Counted from the first letter of the stretch, positions 48,323-59,342 are shown. The stretch: DNA of 64,000 nt from Pyricularia pennisetigena (GCF_004337985.1 NW_021940919.1:558001-622000); one strand, 5' to 3'. A program made the numbers and translations. Notes: generated by a model from the sequence alone, not told the origin.

Positions 48323-49336
48323 GGCTAGTTTCAGGTGTTTTCTTGGGAGTGCGGGGTTATCAAAGTAGGTAGATAGCAAGTAAAGCGGCAGAGTCTGATG
48401 CTATCACCAGAAAGGAGGTTTGCTGATGGAATGTGGAGAGGAGTAGAAAGTCAATAAAAAAAATAGATAGGGAAGCGGAGAGGTCAAGATGTCCAGCTGT
48501 GAGCTAAGCTAAGGTAAGGTACCTATGGTAGAGCTAAAGCTCGTTGTCTCACCTGAAGGGGTACGCGGGCCAGCAGCCAGGCTGCTGGCACTGACCCGGT
48601 TGCATGCCCATGCATGCATGATTTCACAAGCTCCCCTCACTCAACCTTGCGCCGGTAGACAAAGGCAGATGGTAAGCTAGCATGTACTGAGAGGAAAGAG
48701 TTCAGCCGAGGGAAGCCGCAACATCCAAGTGGGCTACGGTCGAACGGGGCACCCATGAGCGTGATCAATAACCAATCAGCACCAATAAGCCTCAGCACGG
48801 ACTGTTTGACAACCCCAACTCGGCAGTTCCCCGCACCGTAGCATCTCTCCGCGATTGCCCCTTCAAAGGTCCACTCAGCAAGGTTCCTCGTTTTGTCAAG
48901 CAAAGATGTTGCGGGGAAAGAGTTCTTGACCTCGGCTTTGTCAATTGCTGCATGGACGACGGACAAAGAGCGAAAGCAATGACCCTGTCGCTTTCTGTGT
49001 TTTGGCCCATACCGCCTCAAAAAGCCTACTGCACATTTTACATTTCGAATGCTACGCTGGAGGTTTGTCATAATTCACCTGCTTTGGAGCGATAAATTTT
49101 ATCCGCACCCAATTGTAGCTGGAAGCTATTGCATTAGTCAGTCAGCCAAAAATTGACCTCTGACAAAAGCTATCACCGATCGGACCCGACGTCATCCCTT
49201 GCCCCCCTCCGAGTAACCTTGTAATAGAAAGCTAGTATTTCTTCGCTGATTACCTGACGCTGGGTCCTGGCCGCTCGTGATCCTGCGACAACCGAGTTTA
49301 TTGAAGGGAACAAACTCCAGTTCATTGCATTGCAGT
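48323..49336. promoter_or_regulatory. Shared divergent promoter of the methylcitrate-cycle pair
   Basis: 1.0 kb between the start codons of the methylcitrate-synthase-type (minus) and methylisocitrate-lyase-type (plus) genes. A 144-codon minus-strand open frame (48637-49071) shows no recognisable domain. I could not assign regulator sites with confidence. Confidence 0.55.
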
Positions 49337-51163
49337 ATGTTGCGCACGATACCGACCCGGGTCCTTCGCAGGACATCGGCTGCTGCAGCATCCCGACCGG
49401 CCTCGTTCTGCCGCTGTGGGCGATTGATCTCGACGACACCTCGCAGGGCGATGCCTCCACCAACGAGCACTTCTCTCCCTCCGGTTAACCCGCCTTTGAC
49501 CGCCGCGCTTCCTTCCGACTCCTTCCATCTCCTTCCTGAAGCCAAAAAGGCCGGCGCCGCCGAAGATGCTCTCTATGAACAACAGGTGCGCGACGTCGAG
49601 GCCTGGTGGGCAACGCCCAGGTATGCTGGCATAACCAGGCCTTACACGGCTGCCGATGTGGTATCTGCCCGAGGCTCGCAGCAGCAATCCTACCCGAGCT
49701 CGACGATGGCAAGGAAATTATGGAACTTGATACAAGAGCGCAAGGCCGAGGGCAAACCCATCCATACCCTGGGTGCCATTGACCCAATCCAGATGACGCA
49801 GCAGGCTGCCCATCAAGAAGTGCTCTATGTTTCCGGTTGGGCGTGCTCGAGTGTTCTGACTACCACGAACGAGGTGTCTCCAGATTTTGGCGACTATCCG
49901 TACAACACGGTGCCGAACCAAGTCCAGCGCCTTGCAAAGGCGCAGTCAATGCATGATCGGAAACACTGGGATGCACGACGAAAGATGTCGGCACAAGAGC
50001 GCTCGTCCACCCCCTACACCGACTACCTGCGCCCCATAATCGCGGATGGCGACACGGGCCATGGTGGCCTGACAGCCGTCACCAAACTTGCCAAACTCTT
50101 TGCCGAGGCAGGCGCCGCAGCCGTTCACTTTGAGGATCAGATGCACGGAGGCAAGAAGTGCGGCCATCTCGCCGGGAAGGTCCTCGTGTCGACGGGTGAG
50201 CACATCAACCGCCTGACTGCGGCGCGTATGCAGTGGGACATCATGGGGACCGAGAACCTTGTCATTGCCCGCACAGATTCAGAGTCTGGCCGATTGATCA
50301 GTAACAACATCGATGCCCGCGACCACGAGTTTATCCTTGGAGTGACGGACCCATCAGTTGCACCGCTGGCGGGAACTTTGCAGAACATGGAGGCTCGCGG
50401 CGCATCAGCTTCAGAGATTGACGCATACGAGGCCGCCTTCACGCGCGACCATCCTCTGGTGACATTTGATGAAGCAGCCGTCTCACACATGAAGAAACAC
50501 AACGTTGACCCAACGCAATATGAGGCTGGTGTCGGAAAGGACCGGGACATGAGCATATGGGATCGCCGAGCCTTGGCCAAGGACGTTCTGGGTGCAGATA
50601 AGCCTGATGTCTACTGGGATTGGGACGTTCCCCGTACAAGAGAGGGATACTACCACTTCCGCTCGGGGATGCGTGCCGCCACCAAACGTGCGCTTGCCTT
50701 TGCGCCGTATGCTGATCTCCTCTGGGTTGAGACCGGTGACCCATCCGTATCCGTCTGCCGACAGCTCGGTCGCGCAGTGAAGGAGGCCTATCCCGAGAAG
50801 GCTCTTGTGTACAACCTGAGCCCGTCGTTCAACTGGATGGGTCACGGATTCACGGAACAGACGCTCAAGTCGTTCATTTGGGACATCGCCAAGGAGGGCT
50901 TTGTCCTGCAGCTCGTCAGCTTGGCAGGCGTACACACCAACGCCACTGCGACGTGCGAGCTTGCCAGGGCGTTCAAGGACGAAGGCATGCTGGCCTACGT
51001 CAACCTGGTGCAGCGCAAGGAGAAGGAGATTGGCTGCGACGTCCTCACTCACCAGAAATGGAGCGGAGCGGCGTACATGGATCGCATAGTCGGGGCTATC
51101 CAAAGTGGAAGCTCAACTAGCAAGAGCATGGGTGCTGGCAACACAGAAGGGCAATTTCACTAG
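49337..51163 (+). CDS. mclA: Mitochondrial 2-methylisocitrate lyase (ICL family)
   Basis: Single exon, 608 aa. The start is the ATG at 49337; upstream codons in this frame include no ATG. The N-terminus MLRTIPTRVLRRTSAAAASR is a clear mitochondrial presequence, with a processing-like RLISTTPRRAM by residue 39. The isocitrate-lyase superfamily core shows IIADGDTGHGG, VHFEDQMHGGKKCGHLAGK with the catalytic KKCGH at 273-277, LVIARTDSESG, and NLSPSFNW near the end. Glyoxylate-cycle ICL of fungi is shorter (about 540 aa) and lacks a mitochondrial presequence. A mitochondrial member of about 600 aa is typical of 2-methylisocitrate lyase, which splits methylisocitrate to pyruvate and succinate. That sub-type call is an inference strengthened by the neighbouring methylcitrate-synthase-type gene. 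The two enzymes share a divergent promoter. Confidence 0.9.
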   Translation: MLRTIPTRVLRRTSAAAASRPASFCRCGRLISTTPRRAMPPPTSTSLPPVNPPLTAALPSDSFHLLPEAKKAGAAEDALYEQQVRDVEAWWATPRYAGITRPYTAADVVSARGSQQQSYPSSTMARKLWNLIQERKAEGKPIHTLGAIDPIQMTQQAAHQEVLYVSGWACSSVLTTTNEVSPDFGDYPYNTVPNQVQRLAKAQSMHDRKHWDARRKMSAQERSSTPYTDYLRPIIADGDTGHGGLTAVTKLAKLFAEAGAAAVHFEDQMHGGKKCGHLAGKVLVSTGEHINRLTAARMQWDIMGTENLVIARTDSESGRLISNNIDARDHEFILGVTDPSVAPLAGTLQNMEARGASASEIDAYEAAFTRDHPLVTFDEAAVSHMKKHNVDPTQYEAGVGKDRDMSIWDRRALAKDVLGADKPDVYWDWDVPRTREGYYHFRSGMRAATKRALAFAPYADLLWVETGDPSVSVCRQLGRAVKEAYPEKALVYNLSPSFNWMGHGFTEQTLKSFIWDIAKEGFVLQLVSLAGVHTNATATCELARAFKDEGMLAYVNLVQRKEKEIGCDVLTHQKWSGAAYMDRIVGAIQSGSSTSKSMGAGNTEGQFH

Positions 51164-51772
51164 ATATGTTGTACCAGTTTAATTCAACCCCAAAGTTAAA
51201 GTCACAAAGTTACAGCATTTGGTGTTGGTGAAGCGCTGCATTGAATTCCCTATGCTCCGCTTCGAACTGAGGTTATTTCCACCCGATTCTCAACCAAAGC
51301 CAGTGTGTGCCATGTCAAATCAAAACAAGTGTCTCGTTGATAATTCCAAGTCAAGCTCCGATGCGCCATGCCAAAACAAAATGGGTATCATCATTATTTC
51401 CATTTCTATCCCACCCAAACTCCGATGCGCCATGCTGAAAAAGCCAAAACCAAAACAACGCTGACGCTGGTGAAAAAAAGAAATTGAAAAAGAAACGCTG
51501 AACAAGTGTAAACCCCCGTCGCCAAGAACCGTTGTAATGCCAAGAGATCGTCGCCAAGAGCCGTTGAGATGTCGAAGAGATTTTTCGTGTAAGTGTTTGA
51601 CAGCCCTGCTGTTGTTGTTTCTCTTCTTCTTCTTGGTCTTTTTTTTTTTGTATTTTCCGAGTTTCAAGTGTTTTTCCGGTCCGTTTTCTGCGCCCATTTC
51701 TTGTCGTCGAGAGATTGTAATCCCTCCCAGTCATCTTGTTTATATCCGACTTGTAAATTCTTTTTCGGTGCT
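51164..51772. other. Convergent 3' spacer
   Basis: 0.6 kb between the lyase gene and the unrecognised minus-strand gene. CTCCGATGCGCCATGC occurs twice, near 51356 and 51420, suggesting a small local duplication. Confidence 0.55.
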
Positions 51773-52573
51773 TCAAAACTCGAGCTCCGGGCCCCCAGCA
51801 TCGACAAGATCCAGCTGCCGTTGAAAGTCTCGGTGTCCCTGCTCCCTGATGCAAGCTCTGCCAAGCGGCTCGGCGCCATCTTGTCCTCGCCGGATGGGCT
51901 CGTTGTTCGGCCCCCGAAATGTTTTCTTGGGTCTGGGCGACGCCTCCTGGAGCGCGCTCTTGTTCTTCTCGAGGTCTTCAGATGTGATCTCGGCCATCCG
52001 CCACGCGATGGGAGTGCGCTCGCTTGCTCGCAGCATGCAGAGGCGCGTCTGGTGTGTGTATCTCCTCGACTTGTCCACCTCGCGCGCCATGTCTTGAGGC
52101 CACCAGTCTGGAGTGTCAAAGCCGAAGCGCCAGTAGCCGCGCTCGGGATGTTCTTGATGGAGTCGGCGGAAGGATTGCTCGCGCGCCACCATGAGGTAGG
52201 CTTTTGCGGCGTCGATCTTCTTGTCGAGCGGATCGTTGACAATGTGGGAGATTTTTTCCTCGCCGGTTTGTGGTTGTTTTTTCTTGTGTGTGGTTTTTTT
52301 GTTTGCGTCTTGCGCATCTCGAGCAGAGAGTGTGGCTGCGTCTTTCTCGTTCCAGAAGATGACTTGGCGGCCAGGAAACTCGGCGGCGCGTGGGTTTTTT
52401 ATGAGTGTGAGATGCCGCGGCAGCGGGTATGGCTTCGACGAGAAGAATCTGAGAGCAGTTTCTTGGTCTGAAAGCAGTTCGGCCAGAGGTGGGAGAGCCC
52501 TTAAACGGTAGCCTGAGTTGTTTGTTTGCGAACGAGCGTGTGGTCTGGGTTTGGTTGTATCTGGTGTCATCAT
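51773..52573 (-). CDS. Unrecognised hydrophilic protein
   Basis: Single open frame of 266 aa starting with two ATG codons (MMTPDTTKPRP). I do not recognise a family. The composition is protein-like rather than antisense-like: highly charged, with Trp/Tyr-rich segments (ERGYWRFGFDTPDWWPQDM), no membrane segment and no clear signal. There is a Lys/Thr/Gln-rich linker (about 87-106) and two more ordered blocks: LRALPPLAELLSDQETALRF near the N-terminus, and a helix-like DPLDKKIDAAKAYLMVAREQ. Opposite it lies a slightly longer open frame (51593-52471, plus strand) that starts without ATG and reads as its shadow. It is convergent with the lyase gene. Additional introns cannot be excluded. Confidence 0.55.
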   Translation of the reverse strand: MMTPDTTKPRPHARSQTNNSGYRLRALPPLAELLSDQETALRFFSSKPYPLPRHLTLIKNPRAAEFPGRQVIFWNEKDAATLSARDAQDANKKTTHKKKQPQTGEEKISHIVNDPLDKKIDAAKAYLMVAREQSFRRLHQEHPERGYWRFGFDTPDWWPQDMAREVDKSRRYTHQTRLCMLRASERTPIAWRMAEITSEDLEKNKSALQEASPRPKKTFRGPNNEPIRRGQDGAEPLGRACIREQGHRDFQRQLDLVDAGGPELEF

Positions 52574-53434
52574 GGCGATTTCTCTGAGTTAAAAGAGATA
52601 TGATTTGAGTCCTCATGATCTCAAAGGGACCAGACTTGTTCAAGTGCCGCGCGCAGGATGCGGGCGTTATTAGCGACAACCAGATCGAGGCTCGACGACT
52701 TCCCGGGGACTGAGGCCGGCAGGGCAGGCAGTGAGAGCGGATAGGGCGTTATGAGCACCGGCTATCTGATGAAACTCTCACCAACCCGCCCCGAGGAGAG
52801 AAGAGAGACGGGAAAGGAGCGCAAGGATTTGGGGGGATGGAAATCACGCAGCTTTATAGGTGGTTTTGCGGGTGGCTGGGAGGTCGGTGCGAGGGCCGCT
52901 GGCAGGCCAACGGGCCACACCTCTGTCACTGGGCGTGAACCTACTAAACCTAAAATAAAAAAAGGGAACAAGGTAAATCAACAGATCTCTCATAATCTAT
53001 ATGATAAACAAAGCTGATTCCCAAATGACGTCAAATTGCTTTATTTCCGGCCATATATCCTCTTGACATACGTGTAGAATAGGGGCATATAGAAGCCTTC
53101 TGTGTCATTTGGACCCTTATTTTTCTTTTACTTTTAGTTTCTCGAGCGGACAATCTGCAAAAGATTTTTCCCTGGCGCCGGGCTGGCGTGAGTTAGCGTG
53201 AATCAGTGTGAGTTAGCGTGAACGCTAAGCTGCGCCCGATTTGTATGTGAATAGAAGGGTACTTGGATACCTCTATATCTACATGAGAAAGCCCGTGCTT
53301 GGCTAGCCAGCTATGCATGGCAGGCAAGCTAGACCGGAGGATAACCTCCTGCCTGTCAACCGTGCATGTGCGTCTCTGCGAAAGAAAACCTTGTCTTGTC
53401 CTAGCAAGAGGCTAACTAAACCCTCGACATTGCC
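52574..53434. other. Spacer with a 20-bp tandem repeat
   Basis: 0.86 kb between two minus-strand genes. It contains a 20-bp imperfect direct repeat at 53186-53225 (listed separately). No gene seen. Confidence 0.55.
53186..53225. repeat. 20-bp imperfect tandem repeat
   Basis: GCGTGAGTTAGCGTGAATCA (53186-53205) is followed by GTGTGAGTTAGCGTGAACGC (53206-53225); the unit GTGAGTTAGCGTGAA recurs exactly. Confidence 0.85.
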
Positions 53435-54457
53435 CTACTCTGCTAGTTGCAGCGCGAGCTCCTTTCCGTCATCATAAATCCCAATATGCTCATTGAGGTC
53501 AATCATGGTCTCCTTCCACACCCCGTCCTTGTCTGGGCACTCGGCATAGTAATATCGTCTTAGACGGAGGGCAAAGTTTCTACACGAGTCCCGATAACCA
53601 AGAGATGACCACTGGCAAGGAAGTTAGTATATGACTTTTCTGCACCTTTGTAGGTTTTGTTTTCCCAAGAGAAAATAAAAAGAACTTACCACAAGGTTCC
53701 CATCGGCGTTCCCCAGCTTCCTGCCAAGGTTGGCCTCGCATTCCACTTGCTTCATAGCCGAATCACGCTGCCCCTTGGTCGACCTGCAAACACACCAGAG
53801 CGTGTCGATGCCCCGCAGCAGGCACCCGTCGCAGTTATCGATATAGCCTTTGTAGGTCGATACGATATCTTCACGGCTTGCGACGGTGCGGTTGGCTGGT
53901 GGTTGCACGGGAGCCAGGGCAGACATTGTCGACTCCGGGATTGCAGGTGGCGCAGGCTCGGGCTTGCCGTCGACGATGACGATGTTCGGAGTCATAAAAG
54001 GCGAGTACTCGCCTTCGTCGAGCCACTCCTCCTCTTCAGGGCTGGGCATTGGACCGGGCACGAGCTGGCGACTGTTTTTGTACTGGTACTGCTTATCTTC
54101 GGGGACTGGAGATGGATCCATGGGGTAAGGGAGTGGCTCCAAGTTCGGCGTCGGTATGGGCTTGCCTCGATATGGTGTGAACTTGGCCGGAGGAGATGGG
54201 TCCACGGGACGGGGGTCTGGGTCCCAGTACGGCATCGGTATGGCCATGTGAGAATCCGGGCCCGGCCTCGGAATGGGAATGTTAGGATTCCAGTCCGGCA
54301 TCACCAAAGGCGTGTCAGGATCTGGTGTCAACTGGGCAGGAGCAGGTGTGTTGACACCCAAGAGTCCAGCTGACCGGGTTGTGGTGGCCATGGGCACAGC
54401 CATCACCGGAAGGACAATGATCGCCGATGAGGCGATGAAGTAGTTGAAGCAGCGCAT
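53435..54457 (-). CDS. Secreted proline-rich protein with CVNH domain
   Basis: Exons 54457-53690 and 53611-53435 (minus strand), one 78-bp phase-0 intron (GTAAGT donor, CAG acceptor); 314 aa. A signal peptide (about 1-20, MRCFNYFIASSAIIVLPVMA) leads into a Pro/Asp-rich region (about 38-190) with loose repeats such as MPDWNPNIPIPRPGPD and MPYWDPDPRPVDPSPP. The last 115 residues (about 199-314) show the two-fold pattern of the cyanovirin-N homology fold. The first repeat has LWCVCRSTKG, then NADGNLVW across the splice. The second has CRNFALRL, YYYAEC and MIDLNEHIGIYDDGKELAL. CVNH domains are often mannose-binding lectins; sugar binding here is an inference. Seven Cys lie in the domain (209, 212, 222, 224, 240, 266, 281). 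The unspliced frame would lose the whole second repeat. Confidence 0.85.
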
Positions 54458-55390
54458 TTTGAGATATTATGGTATTGATGAATATTGTTTCCCTCGATCA
54501 GCTCTGCTTTAAGAGGAGAGAAAGGGGGGGGGGGGAGAAGAAAGGCAGACTACTACAGAGGGACTGGGGAAATCGCAGGTCTTTATATGATATTCATGAG
54601 GCATTATATGGTAGAAACTCACAAACTTTCTTAGGTGCGCATGGTGAAAAAGGATGTCCCACCAGACTGTAGATAATTGGGCTCAAACACCGAAACTATG
54701 ATGCCACCTTGGCTTGTAATTTCTTCAACTTGCACATGAATGTTCTTTTACACGAGTGAGCCATGCAAGTGTCTTTGCTTGGTGCAGAGTTTGCCACAAG
54801 TCATAGCTAGAGAGGTGCTCGGGGGCTTTGTATAAGGCCGGCGGAATGTTCAGTTAGATCGGCCACGGCCATGCTCTCACAGATCCTTGAATTAGGGTTT
54901 GTGCTGTCTTTCGACTTTTTGGTAAACGTCTGTGCAGCCTATCAAATCACGCTCCTGAATTTCTCATATGGGGACCTGGTGATAGACCGAAGCCAGCGTG
55001 ATTCTCGGGGTCTTGGTTTGCAGGAAGGGGGACTGTAGTATTCGGGGGATAAGTCTTAAAAGCAGTCAACTAGACCGCATTTCTCTACAGGAAACAGGAG
55101 TCAAAATGTCAGGATTCACCAACAGGATCAGTCGCTTACCTGCCTATTCATCCACCCGGGTGAACAATCACGTATAAGAAAGATGATCGGTAGGTGAATA
55201 CGCATGTGTCTATGGGATAGGTTGACAGTTAGTGCGAATGGAAAACATTTGACACGACAGCTTCCTCACCCTTGGAGCATCAGGTAAGTTTAACGATGAA
55301 AGGAAAGTTCCATTAGAGAAAGCAAACAGGTCTATAAACGTATATACCCACCCATATGCTTCGTGTACACAAAAATATTACGATCAAGTC
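54458..55390. other. Promoter region of the CVNH gene
   Basis: 0.9 kb between the MFS gene's stop and the CVNH gene's start. A G12 tract lies at 54524-54535, in the probable 5' UTR. No gene seen. Confidence 0.6.
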
Positions 55391-57234
55391 TTAACTGTGC
55401 CGCCTGGGCCGGGGGATAACAACCCCATCGCCACGATCCCTCTTGGCCACCCACATTCTTGCCCTCTTGCCAAAAATGTACATAAGAATGCCACTCAGCA
55501 TTACAACGGAGTGAATGACACCCAGCCACATGAAGACCCAGCGACTGCCATCCTGCAGCAGCCAATCGGTAAAGAAGAAGCTAAAGATCATACCGTGGAA
55601 GACGTTTTTACAAAATGTCAGCGATACCAGCGTCTCGACGCTGTACTGGCCATGGCTGTCCATGACGAACGAGATGGCCGTGGTGGCGCCTAGAGAACAA
55701 CCAAACGACACAATGCCGAAAAAGGTTGTTGGTACCATCCAGTGTTCGTACCATTCCGCCGACCAGCCGAAACCTATCAGGCCAGCGACAGTGGTGATGA
55801 ACGCTGGAACGACCATGACGAGTCGGAACTCGGGCTCATACATGCCTCCGTTTCGTTTTGCCATCTGGTTTCGATAGAAGCACATGTTAGTTGTAAGATT
55901 CAAAGTTCCAGCAGGAACAAAGAGGAGGCAAACATACCATCGGAACGATCCAATCTGATATCTTGCCCGCGATAGCTGTGCCCAGAATTCCTCCAATCAG
56001 TGGCGAAATGTACAGCAATCCGGTCTGCAGCTGAGTGAACTTGTATGCGCCGCCGATGAATATGACATCTACCGACTCGGACATGACTACCAGCCACCCC
56101 ACTGAGCATGCATAAACCAGCGCCGACCATACGACGGCCGGGTATGAAAAAAGTGTAAAGGGCCGCCAGGCCACTTGCATCCAGCTGTCCTGAATGAGTC
56201 GACCATGATACGGTTGGAGCTCCTGCACCAGGGTCCGCCGTGGCGAACTTTGAAGCTCAATTGTGTACCTGGAGTTGTGAAGGTCGGGCCTACGCTCCCA
56301 AAAGGTTTCGGGGGCAAAGAATAATAATAAAATGCCGATCAACGCGGCAAGGAAAGCAGAGATCCTGTGAAAGGTGGTGAGGTCAGACACAGATAGCGGA
56401 ATGTCACGTCTAGACTAGATCCAGCTCTTCTAGAACCACAAGAGACTTTTTAGACCATCCAACTTACCAGAACACCCATTGCCAGTCAAGACTCTGCATA
56501 ATCCCCGCACTTGCCAACGGGAACAAGTTCTTGCCAATCATAAGCAGCAGTGTGTAGATGCCCAGGCGGAATGCTTTTTCGTGCAGGAAAAAGGTCTCGC
56601 TGATGGTTGACCCCGGAAGAGACTCAATCGGACTGACGGCAATTCCTTGAAACACCCGTGCCATCACCAAAGACTCAAAAGTGGGTGACAACGCGCACCA
56701 AGCGCAGGTAACGACCAAAAGTGCAGCCCCGCCTAAATACACCGGCCGCTTGCCATACAGCAACGCCGTTGGAGCCACAAAGACGGACCCAATCCCCATT
56801 CCAAGCATGTACATGCCTGTGGTGAGAGGGACATGATCGACGTCGATCTGATAGTCGTTTGCGATGTCCGTGAAGCCGGCCGCCAAGACTGGTGTGAGCC
56901 CGGCTCCCATCATGCAGAACAGGCCAACGGACAATAGCACCATGTTTCGGCGCCATACTGGCCAGTTCAGGGGGTCATTGGGTGAATCCTCTGGCTGTGG
57001 GTGGAGGATTATGTTGTGGTGGTTCGTCTTCTTCGCGGACGTGGCGGGGATCAAGACCCTTTCAGAAACCGTAGTAGCGGGGATTTCTGGCGCCTTGGAT
57101 TCAACATCAGATGTTGATTGAGAGTCGTTGGCATCGTTGGCAACCAAAACCACAGAGCCTGGTACGTGGATGGTTTCGCGGTGATTCAATATGCCGAAAG
57201 CCCATTTTGGGTGGAGTGAAGGGTCAGTCGGCAT
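55391..57234 (-). CDS. MFS transporter, DHA1-type
   Basis: Exons 57234-56468, 56364-55938 and 55864-55391 (minus strand), introns of 103 and 73 bp; 555 aa. A cytosolic N-terminus of about 95 residues ends in the motif SPNDPLNWPVWRRN, typical of fungal drug:H+ antiporter (DHA1) and Hol1/Flr1-like proteins. It is followed by about twelve membrane segments in two halves. The motif-A-like loop between segments 2 and 3 reads ALLYGKRPVYLGG. A motif near VFQGIAVSPIESLPG fits segments 4-5. The splices restore DWQWVFWISAFLAAL and DWIVPMMAKRNGG. The substrate is unknown. A run of 26 A on the coding strand ends six bases before the start codon. It is divergent from the short-chain dehydrogenase; co-function is only a possibility. 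Confidence 0.92.
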
Positions 57235-59342
57235 TCTTCCTTTTTTTTTTTTTTTTTTTTTTTTTTACTCTCCGTGTTGTTTCTTTTCCACGCTGGTAGC
57301 CCGGCTCAGCGACTTTTCCAACCTGTTCTGCGGAGGTATTAGGTGCTGTACAAAAATGCAAAAGTTTGAAACCACAAATGCAGGAAAGGAGCTTGGCAAG
57401 AAGCTACCTGGGTAAGGTAGAAATAAGAAGATGAACAGAAAGCACAAATAGCGGTGTTCACGGGCCACCAAAAACCAACGCTAGGAATGACGACAGTGGA
57501 CGATCGCGGAAGAGGGACTCTCCAGCGCTCATCCCATTGTCCAGCCCTTTCGGGACCTTGTCTGAATAGTAGTCGGACCGGACGTCTGCATCTTTCCAAA
57601 CCTTCCTGAAGTGGCATTACTGCGTCTGTTCCCCAATGAAATTCAAAGACATGCAAGTACAAGTACAGGGTACTACTAAAAAAGCTAATCGGGTCATGGC
57701 GGTCTCAAGCGACCGGTGAATTTGCCACGGTACCCGCGCCAGTAAATTGGGACAGTTAACCGTCCGAAGCTGGACATATTGGTTTCAACGAGAATTTGTT
57801 CGCAGGAAGATGAAATCGAGGCTGACTCAAAAAGGCCAGCGAACCAGGCACGAGCAAATCAGGGCAAAACCAAAAGCACATTGATAGAATTGCTTGGCAG
57901 TCGGGAACTAGTTCGCATTCGAGATGAGTTGAAAGCTTGCGTCTGTCTTTATACCAAGACCGGACAAGAACAGAGTCAAAAGGAAACAGGATTCCGTTTT
58001 TAGTGATACGAAATCGGGAGATAGAAAATAAACTCGGAAAAAGACAATGAAACAAAAAATGAGGGGGCTGAACAAGTTGAGCAGAGCCGACCTAGCGGCA
58101 GCCTCATCTAACGGAAATTCGGCGTCCCTTGTATGTGTACTGACACGTTTTCAGTCGGTTGTTTCGACAAGAAGACACTCTGCATCTCTACGGAGATGGT
58201 AATTGCGGCTCTGCAAATTAGATCAAGCTTGAATTGAGATTACCACTGTCCACGGGCTGGGGGTGATTTGAAAGATCGTTTCTTTGGCAACGGGCGACCT
58301 GAGTGTATATGATGACTGAGAGAACCTACATCAGTTTTTTTGCAGCCACCCAAAATTCACCCCGACAAGAGTAGGGAAAGCAATAACGTTCCTAACTCAT
58401 CCAGGTCTGTGCTAATTTTTTAGGCAGGTACACTCATGTCAGCCCCCAGTAATCAATTAAGCAACCAAACCGGGAGCGTTGATCTTGATGGGATGGATGG
58501 GTTCTTGTTTGACCTTGATGGCCATCCAAAGGCCTCCACCAATAGGTTGGGTTACCGTGAGTTCCCCGGTTGTGGTCTTTGAGTGCTGACTGCTGACTCA
58601 TCAGCTGTGGATCAAGTAACTAATTTACTATGCTACTATAGTACTGTGCGTATAGTATGAAGAACCCTGGGTGTGTAACGGCGGGGTGCGCGGGGTCAAG
58701 TAGCACATGCCACTGACGACTTGAATTGGACTACCCTGGTCGCGATGTTGTTTACCACTCAATACGTCGTGTCTCGCAAAAAAGACAAAAAGCAGGTACG
58801 AAAGTCGTGAGTCTCAGGTGGGATCAGTTATTTCCAGGACTTGGTTGCATCCATCTTATTACGCGGGATAAGCCAAAGATAACCAATTCATCGAGTGCGG
58901 ACAGTATGTAATCACAAAGAGCAACAAGTTTAGGTCATGCGCCATCATGGGCCATGCGCTTTCCGTTCTCGGAGGTGCCGCAGTGAGGCGGTATGGTAAC
59001 CCGCCCGCCCTAAGCAGATTAGTATGGAGTAAACCCGCCCTCGTGATACCAACGGTGCCTATCTAAGGTAGCCCAGATCGGAGTCCAGTGTCTGACTCGA
59101 CTTTCAGGTTTGTTTATCTCTCGTTTGACAGATATTCAGTAGTAGGATAACTATTCTACAAACTATTTTGTCAAACCTTGCCTATCCACCTCCCGTCTTG
59201 TCATCCTTTCTTCTCTATTAAAACTTCCAGCCAACTCACTCTTCTACTACCAACGACGTAAACCTTGACGAAACGTCAATTCGGAACACGACCACATCAA
59301 AATTTTAGTTAGCTTAATTTCACTGATCTACAAACAGCAACC
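57235..59342. other. Divergent promoter region, MFS/SDR
   Basis: 2.1 kb between two start codons. It contains the T26 tract (57241-57266, A26 on the MFS strand). Open frames of up to about 100 codons show nothing recognisable. Confidence 0.55.
57241..57266. repeat. T26/A26 homopolymer in the MFS 5' leader
   Basis: Twenty-six T on the plus strand (A26 on the minus strand), ending six bases upstream of the MFS start codon. Confidence 0.95.

Noticed and set aside
49277..49336. Upstream extension of the lyase frame to 49277
   Set aside because: No ATG in these 20 codons; the ATG at 49337 starts a good mitochondrial presequence.
51593..52471. 292-codon open frame on the plus strand
   Set aside because: It begins with GTG rather than ATG, is rich in Leu/Phe/Val/Ser as expected of a reverse-complement shadow, and overlaps the ATG-initiated minus-strand gene. 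Not fully excluded.
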